Below are positions 38,201-45,381 of a DNA stretch of 64,000 bases, one piece after another. The translations under genes were made by a program, and so were the position numbers. Numbering within the stretch: the stretch's first letter is position 1; each line of letters begins with the position of its first letter. Where the stretch lies: NCBI GenBank assembly GCA_947500575.1, contig CANMSI010000001.1:310001-374000 (forward strand), read 5' to 3'. Source of the DNA: an uncultured Flavobacteriaceae bacterium. Lineage in GTDB: Bacteria > Bacteroidota > Bacteroidia > Flavobacteriales > Flavobacteriaceae. A model generated the notes under the pieces. That model did no database searches, was not told where the DNA came from, and saw nothing but the letters and a program-made list of their open reading frames with translations.

Positions 38201-38724
38201 GCACCACCATCCTTGTGATAAATATGAAGTTTTATATTTCTTCGTCCTTTACCTCCAACGATATAATTCCCGTCGGGCGTCCAAGCCGCAGAAAAGAAAT
38301 TGTGCTTGCTATCTTTGGTAATCTGCTTATCTTCCTTGGTAGCTAAATCCAACGTCCAAATATTATCTGAACCACTTTTATCAGAAATAAACGCCAAGGA
38401 TTTTCCGTCAGGGCTGTATTGCGGATGTACATCATACGCCATTCCTGAGGTAATACGAGTAGCTTTACCTCCAGAAATAGGCATGGTATATAAATCGCCC
38501 ATCATATCAAAAACAATTGTAGAGCCATCTGGACTAACATCTAAAGATATCCACGTACCATTGGTAGTAGTAAATGCAATGGTCCTGGTAGGCTCCATTG
38601 GTAATTCTTTGGTTGCTTTTTTAATAGTGTCGTTTTCTTTTTTAGCATCTTGAGAGAATGCAGGAAAGAGCGTTGATAAAAGAAAAAGAAAGGTAAGGCC
38701 TAACTTTAAAGGTGAGTTCTTCAT
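35293..38724 (-). CDS. Very large exported beta-propeller amidohydrolase
   Basis: An 1143-residue exported protein (signal peptide ending near AFSQ). Residues 45-650 form TolB/tricorn-like WD40 (PD40) propeller repeats, seen as recurring SPDG(K/S) and W(S/T)PDGK turns. A long Lys/Glu-rich linker (about 660-710) joins to an amidohydrolase domain (about 730-1130) with metal-binding GFIDTHAHMWP, later histidines in GYPGHEHS and GVGSHGQ, and the closing LGLDGDLGSLEAGKLADILIL. The propeller may gate or hold peptides as in tricorn-type proteases. The substrate is unknown. It is a distant relative of the amidohydrolase at 7.4-8.9 kb but has gained the propeller. Confidence 0.88.
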   Translation of the reverse strand: MKNSPLKLGLTFLFLLSTLFPAFSQDAKKENDTIKKATKELPMEPTRTIAFTTTNGTWISLDVSPDGSTIVFDMMGDLYTMPISGGKATRITSGMAYDVHPQYSPDGKSLAFISDKSGSDNIWTLDLATKEDKQITKDSKHNFFSAAWTPDGNYIVGGKGRRNIKLHIYHKDGGAGSQLFGEPKNIKATDPAFSADGKLLYFSQRFNSWNYNAQLPQYQIGTYDMEDGDRATITSRYGSAFTPTLSGDGNWLVYGTRFEDETGLVLRNLNTGKERWLAYPVQRDEQESIAPLGVLPAMSFTPDNKNLIASYGGKIYSISLDTNTATEIPFEVDIELDLGPQLAFKYPIEDAEESFVTQIRDGKPSPDGSQLAFTALNRLYIMDLPSGTPRRLTNNDFTEAQPTWSPDGKFLVFTTWKRGGGHLYKINTTGRPKPVQLTKEAGIYTFPEWSYQSNRIAFHRGSSQTYDDAIGPFARGAQEDLVWVSTNGGAINLIDKAKGRQKPHFTKVDNRIYLTHGSKGLISIRWDGSDEKAHLKLTGIQTYGSQDIFGKDHDEAFENLCMPTALPSAEEGWRENNTASRPSEIRISPDGKTALAHINNDIYTVTIPRFGKTPTVSLAKAESAAFPAVKLTVIGGEFPFWSSDSKRVHWSLGASHFRYDLEAGKQFRDSVAAAKKKEKELKKAEKKSDSTKTDKEKDKKEKKKEAKFTAEEFKIKVRYQKDIPKGNLLLKGGRIISMKGNEVIENGDILVENNRIKAVGPSGSLSVPADTKTIDVSGKTLVPGFIDTHAHMWPNWGVHKNQVWIYSANLAYGVTTTRDPQTATTDVLTYADMVESGMLHGPRVYSTGPGVGFWRYKIESLDHAKEVLKQYSEYYNTKSIKMYLVGNRQARQWIMMAAKELKLMPTTEGGLDFKLNMTQLLDGYPGHEHSLPIYPIYKDVVKTIADSKMAVTPTLLVSYGGPWAENYYYSREDVWGDKKIQNFTPYQELAQKSRRRPGWFMDEEHVFKKHAEFMKDLVEAGGLAGVGSHGQLQGLGYHWELWSVGSGGMKNHDALKVATSHGAEALGLDGDLGSLEAGKLADILILDKNPLDNIRNTNTITHVIKNGRVYNADTLDEVWPAEKKAETFYWQTKKPTGLPGVKK

Positions 38725-38785
38725 TGGTTCGTTTTTAGATTAATTTGATAGCTAAATATAAAAAATATATTACTGATTATATCAT

Positions 38786-38817
38786 AAAAAAGCCCCGATG
38801 TAAACATCGGGGCTTTT
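38786..38817 (-). terminator. Terminator of the ruvX-def-DUF5606 operon
   Basis: A 13-bp GC-rich perfect stem (38788-38800 with 38805-38817) with loop TAAA. On the minus strand it ends in a T run and lies 17 bases after the DUF5606 stop. Confidence 0.92.
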
Positions 38818-38833
38818 CATATATTCTCTTCTT

Positions 38834-39262
38834 TTATTCTTCTTCAGAAGCATCATTTTCTTCCTCTATGGGTTCTGAAAAATCAGTAAAATTATGATCG
38901 TGTAATACATTGTACCACTGAATTATTTTTTTAATATCACTGGCATACACTCGATCCTCATCATAATTAGGAAGTACTTCAAAAAAATATTCTTCTAACT
39001 TAATCTTTTCAGCTTTATGCGGTATGGAAGTTTTACCACCTTTTTCCTTTTCCTGTATTTTTTGAAAAACAACACGCAAGGGCAACTCTTCCTCTAAGGT
39101 ATAAACGGCAATTTCTGATAAGACGCTTACGTTATTTCTAAAACCTACTGTAATCTTTTTTCCGTCTATTAAAGACTCAGCTACAAAACCTGTTCTTGTC
39201 TGGGTCATTAATTTAAAAAGACCTGGTCTTCCACCAATCGATAGTATTTTATCTAAACTCAT
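38834..39262 (-). CDS. DUF5606 family protein
   Basis: A 142-residue cytoplasmic protein of a Bacteroidota family of unknown role (MSLDKILSIGGRPGLFKLMTQ start, acidic C-terminal tail EEENDASEEE). The N-terminal 55 residues look like a small beta barrel. It regularly sits beside peptide deformylase in flavobacteria, and here it lies 60 bases after def and ends the operon. The position hints at a role near translation, which is an inference. Confidence 0.85.
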   Translation of the reverse strand: MSLDKILSIGGRPGLFKLMTQTRTGFVAESLIDGKKITVGFRNNVSVLSEIAVYTLEEELPLRVVFQKIQEKEKGGKTSIPHKAEKIKLEEYFFEVLPNYDEDRVYASDIKKIIQWYNVLHDHNFTDFSEPIEEENDASEEE

Positions 39263-39322
39263 GTGTTATTTTAAAATTTGATGGCGCAAATATTACATTT
39301 TTGTATCAATAAAGAAATTAAT

Positions 39323-39913
39323 TTAACGTCCTTTTTTAATATCAGGAAAACGCATTCGATAATCTACTTTTATTTTTCCTTTAGAAATATTGCTCAAACG
39401 ACTCTTAATAAGACGTTTTTTTAAAGATGATAATTTGTCGGTAAACAAAATGCCTTCAATATGGTCATATTCGTGCTGAATAACTCTCGCTAGCAAACCA
39501 TCATAAGAAGCGGTAATTTTTTTAAAATTCTCATCGAAATAGGTGATTGTAATGGTGTCTTTCCGAGAAACATCTTCTCTCACATCAGGTATACTGAGAC
39601 AACCTTCATTAAAAGCCCATTCTTTTCCGGTTTCTTCTTCAATAGTGGCATTGATAAATACCTTTCTAAATCCGTCAAGAGTGTCCTTCTCTTCTGGCGA
39701 AAGATCATCATCATCCGCAAAAGGAGTCGTATCTACTAAAAATAATCGAATGGGTAATCCTATCTGAGGTGCTGCTAAACCTACACCATTCGCATTATAC
39801 ATGGTCTCCCACATATTCGAAATAAGGGAAGCTAAATTGGGATAGTCTTTGGAAATATCTTTTCCAACTTTTCTAAGTACAGGATCGCCAAATGCAATAA
39901 TGGGTAATATCAT
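39323..39913 (-). CDS. def: Peptide deformylase
   Basis: A 196-residue metalloenzyme that removes the formyl group from new proteins. The three motifs are GVGLAAPQIG, EGCLSIPD and QHEYDHIEG; Cys and the two His bind the metal and Glu is catalytic. Length and order are normal. Its ATG lies one base after the ruvX stop, so translation is coupled. Confidence 0.97.
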   Translation of the reverse strand: MILPIIAFGDPVLRKVGKDISKDYPNLASLISNMWETMYNANGVGLAAPQIGLPIRLFLVDTTPFADDDDLSPEEKDTLDGFRKVFINATIEEETGKEWAFNEGCLSIPDVREDVSRKDTITITYFDENFKKITASYDGLLARVIQHEYDHIEGILFTDKLSSLKKRLIKSRLSNISKGKIKVDYRMRFPDIKKGR

Positions 39914-39914
39914 T

Positions 39915-40328
39915 TTAATGTGCTCTATTTAAATATGATTGCAAAATAAGAGTAGCGCTAATTTCATCGACTAGGGCCTTATTTCTGCGTTGCTTCTTTT
40001 TAAGACCTCCATCAATCATGGATTGAAAAGCCATTTTAGATGTAAATCGTTCGTCTTGTCGCACCACTGGAATTTCCGCAAAAGTAGCCTTTAACTTTTT
40101 CAAAAACTCCTGAATCAATACTTCGGATTCAGAAGGCATGTTATTCATTTGTTTGGGTTCTCCTACAACAAAGCAATCTACAGCTTCTTCTGATAGGTAC
40201 TTCTTCAAAAAATCTATAAGATCCTCTGTAGCAACAGTGGTTAAACCAGAAGCAATTAATTGCAACTCATCAGTAACCGCAATTCCCGTGCGCACCTTTC
40301 CAAAATCCAATGCTACCAAACGTGCCAA
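39915..40328 (-). CDS. ruvX: Holliday junction resolvase-like RuvX/YqgF
   Basis: A 137-residue RNase H-fold nuclease. LDFGKVRTGIAVTD carries the first catalytic aspartate, FVVGEPKQMNNMPSE the second acidic segment, and VRQDERFTSKMA plus LVDEISATLILQSYL the last. Family members act in pre-16S rRNA end maturation and possibly recombination. The start is TTG, with a -7 box 14 bases upstream. First gene of the ruvX-def-DUF5606 operon. Confidence 0.95.
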   Translation of the reverse strand: MARLVALDFGKVRTGIAVTDELQLIASGLTTVATEDLIDFLKKYLSEEAVDCFVVGEPKQMNNMPSESEVLIQEFLKKLKATFAEIPVVRQDERFTSKMAFQSMIDGGLKKKQRRNKALVDEISATLILQSYLNRAH

Positions 40329-40342
40329 TATTGTTTTTTTTG

Positions 40343-40350
40343 CAAAAATA
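40343..40350 (-). promoter_or_regulatory. Putative -7 box of the ruvX operon
   Basis: On the minus strand this reads TATTTTTG, a full match to TAnnTTTG, ending 14 bases before the ruvX TTG start. No TTG is found at the -33 distance, so support is partial. Confidence 0.4.
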
Positions 40351-40432
40351 AAGTATAAATTGTTATAAGTATAAATTTGAAGGTTTTATTACAGAGTACC
40401 ACTTATATTTGTCAAAATTTGATATTAAAATA

Positions 40433-41245
40433 ATGGAAATAAAACAGCTTATAGAGCAAGCATGGGATAATAGGGCATTGTTGAAAGAGGAGAAAACTCA
40501 AAATACCATTCGCGAGGTAATTGGTATGATTGATGCAGGTACGCTGCGTTGTGCAGAGCCCACGGAAAACGGTTGGCAAATAAACGAATGGGTAAAGAAG
40601 GCCGTGGTATTGTATTTTCCAATTCAAAAAATGGAAACCTTAGAAGCAGGTATTTTTGAATATCACGATAAAATGCCTTTGAAAAGAGGCTATGAGGCGA
40701 AAGGAATACGGGTAGTTCCTGGCGCTATTGCCAGACATGGGGCTTATATTTCTCCAGGAACTATAATGATGCCCAGTTATGTAAATATTGGAGCTTATGT
40801 GGACGAAGGTACCATGGTAGATACCTGGGCCACTGTAGGGAGCTGTGCTCAAATTGGTAAAAATGTGCATCTTAGTGGAGGTGTAGGTATTGGAGGTGTA
40901 TTAGAACCTTTGCAAGCTGCACCTGTAATCATAGAAGACAACGCGTTTATTGGCTCAAGAAGCATTGTTGTAGAAGGCGTTCGGGTAGAAAAAGAAGCTG
41001 TTTTAGGTGCCAATGTAGTGCTTACTGCTTCTACAAAAATCATAGATGTTACAGGAGATACCCCAATAGAAAGAAAGGGACTAGTACCAGCAAGATCTGT
41101 TGTAATACCTGGAAGTTATACCAAAAAATTTGCAGCAGGAGAATACCAAGTATCCTGTGCCTTAATTATTGGACAACGTAAGGAGAGTACTAACAAAAAA
41201 ACATCGCTTAATGATGCACTGCGCGAGTATGACGTAGCGGTATAA
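40433..41245 (+). CDS. dapD: Tetrahydrodipicolinate N-succinyltransferase DapD
   Basis: A 270-residue enzyme of lysine and diaminopimelate synthesis that succinylates tetrahydrodipicolinate. The ATG at 40433 gives the family start MEIKQLIEQAWDNR; an upstream TTG is less likely. The left-handed beta-helix shows as hexapeptide repeats in about 100-220 (AYVDEGTMVDTWATVGSCAQ, GVGIGGVLEPLQAAPVIIED). It is divergent from the ruvX operon. Confidence 0.96.
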   Translation: MEIKQLIEQAWDNRALLKEEKTQNTIREVIGMIDAGTLRCAEPTENGWQINEWVKKAVVLYFPIQKMETLEAGIFEYHDKMPLKRGYEAKGIRVVPGAIARHGAYISPGTIMMPSYVNIGAYVDEGTMVDTWATVGSCAQIGKNVHLSGGVGIGGVLEPLQAAPVIIEDNAFIGSRSIVVEGVRVEKEAVLGANVVLTASTKIIDVTGDTPIERKGLVPARSVVIPGSYTKKFAAGEYQVSCALIIGQRKESTNKKTSLNDALREYDVAV

Positions 41246-41257
41246 ATAGATGCTATT

Positions 41258-41842
41258 ATGGCATATGATATCACTTTAGAGGGTAAAAATTTAGAAAGAG
41301 CAGAGACACTCTTAGAAGACGCCATCCAAATTTTTGATCAGTGTAAAATTGCTTACTGGTTGGAAGGAGGTACTTTGTTAGGTATTCGAAGAGAACAACG
41401 TTTACTGCCATGGGATGATGATTTGGATATTTCAATGATGCAAAAGGAACTCGGCAAATTAAACCCGCTACTAAGCAGTCTTAAAAAAGCTGGGTTCCGC
41501 ATACGAATTCGAACATTTGATGAAGACTCTGCATACTTTAAAAAGGGAGATATTCGAATGATTAAAATTCGAACCAAGCGTTTCTTTGGACTTTTAAAAG
41601 GGCAGGTATGTCTTGATGTTTTTGTAAAATACCCTCATGAGCAAAAGGCCTACTGGGAAATTGCAAATAAAACCAAATTTGTTCCCGTTAAATTTTATGA
41701 ATCTCTCAAAACTATAACGTTCAAAGGGTATTCGTATCAGGTTCCCTTGCAAACGGATGAATATCTTAGTTATCGCTACGGAGATTGGCAAACACCTGTG
41801 AAAGACTGGGATACCACCAAAGATGATAAAGCCCTCAATTAA
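41258..41842 (+). CDS. LicD-family phosphotransferase
   Basis: A 194-residue protein of the LicD nucleotidyltransferase-fold family. YWLEGGTLLGIRREQRLLPWDDDLDISMM contains the signature GG/GT...R...PWDDDxD with the metal-binding aspartates. LicD enzymes move phosphocholine or a related group from a CDP-linked donor onto glycans. It starts 12 bases after dapD, yet its partners appear to be the downstream nucleotidyltransferases and the polymer phosphotransferase. The C-terminus (DTKDDKALN-like acidic tail) is short, so this is the compact form of the family. Confidence 0.88.
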   Translation: MAYDITLEGKNLERAETLLEDAIQIFDQCKIAYWLEGGTLLGIRREQRLLPWDDDLDISMMQKELGKLNPLLSSLKKAGFRIRIRTFDEDSAYFKKGDIRMIKIRTKRFFGLLKGQVCLDVFVKYPHEQKAYWEIANKTKFVPVKFYESLKTITFKGYSYQVPLQTDEYLSYRYGDWQTPVKDWDTTKDDKALN

Positions 41843-41846
41843 AATA

Positions 41847-42464
41847 CTATTTCGTTATTAGTTGCAGGGTATTTTTAAGTACGGTACTACTCACATTCGC
41901 TGTATACGGAAAATACTCCATGGCGCAACTTACCGGTGGGTATTTACCACGCCAATCGTCCCCAACAGAAATTGCATCAATTTTATAGGTGTCAACAATT
42001 TTTTGTTTGTTTTTGTCTTCTTGCGCAATCACTTCGTCTACATATCGCACAGCTTCAATGACCCTCTTGCGTTCTTCAAAAGGAATAACCGGACGCTTTC
42101 CTTTTTCCTTTTCAATGAGCTCATCTGTGGAAACACCCACGATTAGATAGTCACAAAGTTCTTTTGTTTTTTTAAGGATGTTTAGATGACCATAGTGAAA
42201 AATATCAAAACATCCAGAAGTGTACATTCTATGATATTTTACTTCTTTGCAGATAGTAGCTGCTATTTTTAAAATTGGTAATTCAGAAACTTGAATAGAA
42301 AAATTTTCTTTTGGCATTGCCTTAAAAAGCTGTTCTAAAATTTCAGGTATTACCTCTCTAGATACTTCGGCATTCTTAGGAACTGCTATTAAGGTATCTT
42401 CATCTTTGGAGAAGTTCCATTCCTCGAATGTGGCTGTAAGTTCAGAAATTGTTAAGTTATTCAT
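41847..42464 (-). CDS. Cytidylyltransferase of TagD/ethanolamine-phosphate type
   Basis: A 205-residue protein. Its C-terminal part (about 75-205) is a cytidylyltransferase: YTSGCFDIFHYGHLNILKK gives the nucleotide-binding HxGH motif, DYLIVGVSTDELI and KGKRPVIPFEERKRVIEAVRYVDEVI follow. This makes CDP-glycerol, CDP-ethanolamine or similar from CTP. The first 75 residues are an extra domain I cannot name. It is convergent with the licD-like gene (four bases between the stops) and divergent from the second nucleotidyltransferase. Which phosphate sugar or alcohol it activates cannot be told by sequence. Confidence 0.87.
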   Translation of the reverse strand: MNNLTISELTATFEEWNFSKDEDTLIAVPKNAEVSREVIPEILEQLFKAMPKENFSIQVSELPILKIAATICKEVKYHRMYTSGCFDIFHYGHLNILKKTKELCDYLIVGVSTDELIEKEKGKRPVIPFEERKRVIEAVRYVDEVIAQEDKNKQKIVDTYKIDAISVGDDWRGKYPPVSCAMEYFPYTANVSSTVLKNTLQLITK

Positions 42465-42487
42465 GAAACTGAGTTCAATTGGTTGTG

Positions 42488-42495
42488 CAAAGTTA
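42488..42495 (-). promoter_or_regulatory. Putative -7 box of the cytidylyltransferase gene
   Basis: On the minus strand this reads TAACTTTG, matching TAnnTTTG, 23 bases before the ATG. There is no clear -33 TTG at the expected spacing. Confidence 0.42.
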
Positions 42496-42591
42496 CGAAA
42501 AAGCTAAGGGTATTTATTCAGATAAGCTTTTATCCAAACAAATATGGTCTTAAAGTACTTCGCTAATTAATGAATTACGATTAACTTTGAC

Positions 42592-42599
42592 ACTGTAGT
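42592..42599 (+). promoter_or_regulatory. Putative -7 box of the plus-strand glycan genes
   Basis: TAACTTTG, identical to the divergent box at 42488-42495, lies 57 bases before the start of the nucleotidyltransferase gene. The twin boxes would drive divergent transcripts. No -33 TTG is seen. Confidence 0.42.
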
Positions 42600-42656
42600 A
42601 AATTAACTTTTTTTTAACTTGCTGAGATTTACTATCATTTATAAATACTAATTTTC

Positions 42657-43343
42657 ATGAAGATTGTTATTCTTGCTGCGGGCATAGGTTCTAGACTCGG
42701 TAATCCTTTTCCAAAACCACTTACTCCTTTAAACAACGGTAAAAGTATTATGCAGATGCAGGTAGATAATTTGAGTGAATACTTTCCCCTGGACGATATA
42801 AGCGTTGTAGTAGGGTTCAAAAAAGATTTGATCATGGAACGTTTTCCAGAACTCACCTATATCTACAATGCATTCTTTGACAGAACCAATACCTCCAAAA
42901 GTTTATTAAAAGCACTTAGGAAGAATAAGGACAAATCCGTTCTATGGTTGAATGGAGATGTAGTTTTTGATGCCAAATTACTTTCCATACTAAGACCTTA
43001 TATAGATAAAAGACAATCCTTTGTGGCAGTTAATACCAGTAAAGTCGCAGAGGAAGAAGTAAAATATACTTTAAGGGGAAATTACATTGACGAACTCTCT
43101 AAATCTGTTAAGAACGGTTTAGGAGAAGCGGTAGGGATCAATTTTATTTCATCCAAAGACATCACTTCCTTTATAGCTCGCTTGGAAGAATGCGATACGA
43201 ATGACTATTTTGAAAGAGGATTAGAAATTGCCATTGAAAAAGATAATTTACAAGTAAGCCCTGTAGATATTTCGGCCTACGACTGTATGGAAGTAGACTT
43301 CAAAGAAGATTTGGAAAATGCCAACAATTTATTCCAGAAATGA
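42657..43343 (+). CDS. LicC-like NTP transferase
   Basis: A 228-residue nucleotidyltransferase of the GT-A/NTP-transferase fold: ILAAGIGSRLGNPFPKPLTPLNNGKSI is the nucleotide-binding loop, VLWLNGDVVFD the metal-binding centre and VDFKEDLENAN the C-terminal acidic site. Homologues include LicC (CTP:phosphocholine cytidylyltransferase) and sugar-1-phosphate nucleotidyltransferases. It overlaps the start of the polymer-phosphotransferase gene by four bases (ATGA), so both products are made together. Choline, inositol or sugar phosphate are all possible substrates. Confidence 0.87.
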   Translation: MKIVILAAGIGSRLGNPFPKPLTPLNNGKSIMQMQVDNLSEYFPLDDISVVVGFKKDLIMERFPELTYIYNAFFDRTNTSKSLLKALRKNKDKSVLWLNGDVVFDAKLLSILRPYIDKRQSFVAVNTSKVAEEEVKYTLRGNYIDELSKSVKNGLGEAVGINFISSKDITSFIARLEECDTNDYFERGLEIAIEKDNLQVSPVDISAYDCMEVDFKEDLENANNLFQK

Positions 43344-45181
43344 AGGTAATTCTCTTCTGTCAGAATGCCTATGCTTTTGGAATTCTTTCTCCAATAAGAG
43401 ATGTTCTAAAAGAGCAAGGGCACCCCTTTCTCTGGTATATTTCGGATAAAATATGGAAAAATTTTCCTTTCAAGGAAGAAGCTTTTACCACACGTATTTT
43501 AGATCTCCAATATTTTAAAAGCGATGCCATATTTGTTCCAGGAAATGAAGTGCCTTACTTTTTAAGAGGCTTAAAAATTCAAGTATTTCACGGCTTGGCT
43601 GGAGAGAAAAAAGGGCATTTTAGGATACGACACTATTTTGACCTATACCTTACGCAAGGGCCATTTTTCACCAAAAAGTTTGAAGAACTGAAGAGCAAGC
43701 ACCAAGATTTTGAGGTGATTGAAACTGGATGGCCCAAACTAGATGTATTTAGCACCAATAAAGACAAATACGTCTATGAAAAAAATGCCATTCTTGAAAA
43801 GTACAATACCGATAAAATTGTGCTCTATGCTCCTACTTTCTCGCCTAGTCTCACCTCTGCACCTTATCTAGTACATGAGATAAAACAGCTAGCGCTTTCT
43901 ACCGGATATGTCATTTTTATTAAGTTTCACGACCTGATGTATGATCGTTGGATTGATGCTTACAAAGAACTTGCAAAAGAGATTCCCAATATCATTTTCA
44001 AGGAAGATAAAAACATCATCAAGTTTTTACTACAGGCAGATATCTTAATTAGTGATACCTCTTCTGTTATTTATGAATTTATTTTACTAGACAAACCCGT
44101 TATATCTTTTAAAAATATAGCAAGTAATGTTCTATGGGACAATTCTAAACATTATAGTGGTTTAACAGAAAGGGTTTTAGATAACCTAAACAGTGACAAA
44201 CTTGCACCGGAAAGAGCATATATAAATATGCAGTTTCATCCTTACAGAGACGGAAAATCTGCCCAACGTATGGTAGAGGCTGCTCTGCATTATATTGGGA
44301 CTCATGGGGTGCCAGAACAACGTCAATTATCGGTTTCCAGAAAATTAAAAATTCAATCTATTTTTGGAAAGCCTACCCCAGCTATTTTTCAGGGTCCTTT
44401 GAAAACAAAACTTTCTTTACTACTTATTACCTACAATGAAATACTCCATATAGATGCAGTTTTGGAGAACATTAAATTTGCCGATGAAATTATAGTGGTA
44501 GATTCTTTTAGTACAGACGGTACTGTAGATCGTATAAAAGAGCATCCAAAGGTAAAATTGATACAACGTCCATTTAAGAATTATACGGATCAAAAGGCCT
44601 TCGCCTTAGAACAAGCGTCTAATGATTGGATTCTATTTTTAGATGCCGATGAAAGGGTTACCGACAGTTTAAAAAATGAGATTCTACAGACCATCAATGC
44701 CGATACAACTATTACCGCTGCAGCCTATTTCTTTTACAGAACATTTATGTTTAAGAACAAAATACTTCGCTATAGTGGTTGGCAAAGTGATAAAAATTAC
44801 AGGCTCTTTAGAAAAAGTAAAGTGCATTTTACCGAAGACAGAATTGTACACGAAACATTAGTGGTGAATGGAAAATCGGATGTTCTAAAACACAAACTAA
44901 TCCATTACTCCTACAAAAATTATGAGGATTACCGCGGAAAGATGATCAAGTATGGACAGATGAAAGCCCAAGAAGAATTTAAAAAAGACTACGATCCCAA
45001 TCCCTACCATTTTGTTTTTCGTCCTTTGTATAAGTTTTTTAACCACTACATTCTGCGGCTGGGGATTTTAGATGGGAAAAAGGGATTTATTATTTGCTAT
45101 TTAAATGCTTTGGGAGTTTATGCACGGTATAAAGAATTAAGAAGACTACGATTGTTAGAGCTTACTAAAACTTCAGAATAG
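43340..45181 (+). CDS. Fusion: CDP-glycerol-type polymer phosphotransferase plus GT2 glycosyltransferase
   Basis: A 613-residue two-domain enzyme with no signal peptide. Residues 1-340 match the CDP-glycerol:polyglycerophosphate phosphotransferase family (TagB/TagF type): IQVFHGLAGEKKGHF holds the catalytic-type HG, then LYAPTFSPSLTSAP, IFIKFHDLMYDRW and the nucleotide-binding ILISDTSSVIYEFILLDKPVI. Residues about 353-600 are a GT2 domain: LLLITYNEILHID, IIVVDSFSTDGT, WILFLDADERV and GWQSDKNYRLFRKSK. The same GT2 domain recurs as a separate protein in the next gene. I infer one enzyme that both adds a phosphodiester unit and a sugar to a surface polymer. Confidence 0.88.
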   Translation: MKVILFCQNAYAFGILSPIRDVLKEQGHPFLWYISDKIWKNFPFKEEAFTTRILDLQYFKSDAIFVPGNEVPYFLRGLKIQVFHGLAGEKKGHFRIRHYFDLYLTQGPFFTKKFEELKSKHQDFEVIETGWPKLDVFSTNKDKYVYEKNAILEKYNTDKIVLYAPTFSPSLTSAPYLVHEIKQLALSTGYVIFIKFHDLMYDRWIDAYKELAKEIPNIIFKEDKNIIKFLLQADILISDTSSVIYEFILLDKPVISFKNIASNVLWDNSKHYSGLTERVLDNLNSDKLAPERAYINMQFHPYRDGKSAQRMVEAALHYIGTHGVPEQRQLSVSRKLKIQSIFGKPTPAIFQGPLKTKLSLLLITYNEILHIDAVLENIKFADEIIVVDSFSTDGTVDRIKEHPKVKLIQRPFKNYTDQKAFALEQASNDWILFLDADERVTDSLKNEILQTINADTTITAAAYFFYRTFMFKNKILRYSGWQSDKNYRLFRKSKVHFTEDRIVHETLVVNGKSDVLKHKLIHYSYKNYEDYRGKMIKYGQMKAQEEFKKDYDPNPYHFVFRPLYKFFNHYILRLGILDGKKGFIICYLNALGVYARYKELRRLRLLELTKTSE

Positions 45182-45381
45182 CCCCATAAAAAAAACAATC
45201 ACACATTTATTCCAATATATAAGCAACCCTTTTAGTATCACCTTCTCTTATAAATGTATAAATCGTTCTATAAATGCTGAGTTCAAATGAAAACAAGCAT
45301 TTAAAAATTTTGTAGGATTTTTTTTCAATCTTCTATACTTTTTATACGGTTTTGCTGTTATATACTAAATATTTGCCTCCA

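Noticed and set aside
45182-45381. A possible RNA gene in the 200-base gap before the GT2 gene
   Set aside because: No cloverleaf, no long stem and no promoter of the local type; only the TTTGTAGGA motif stands out.
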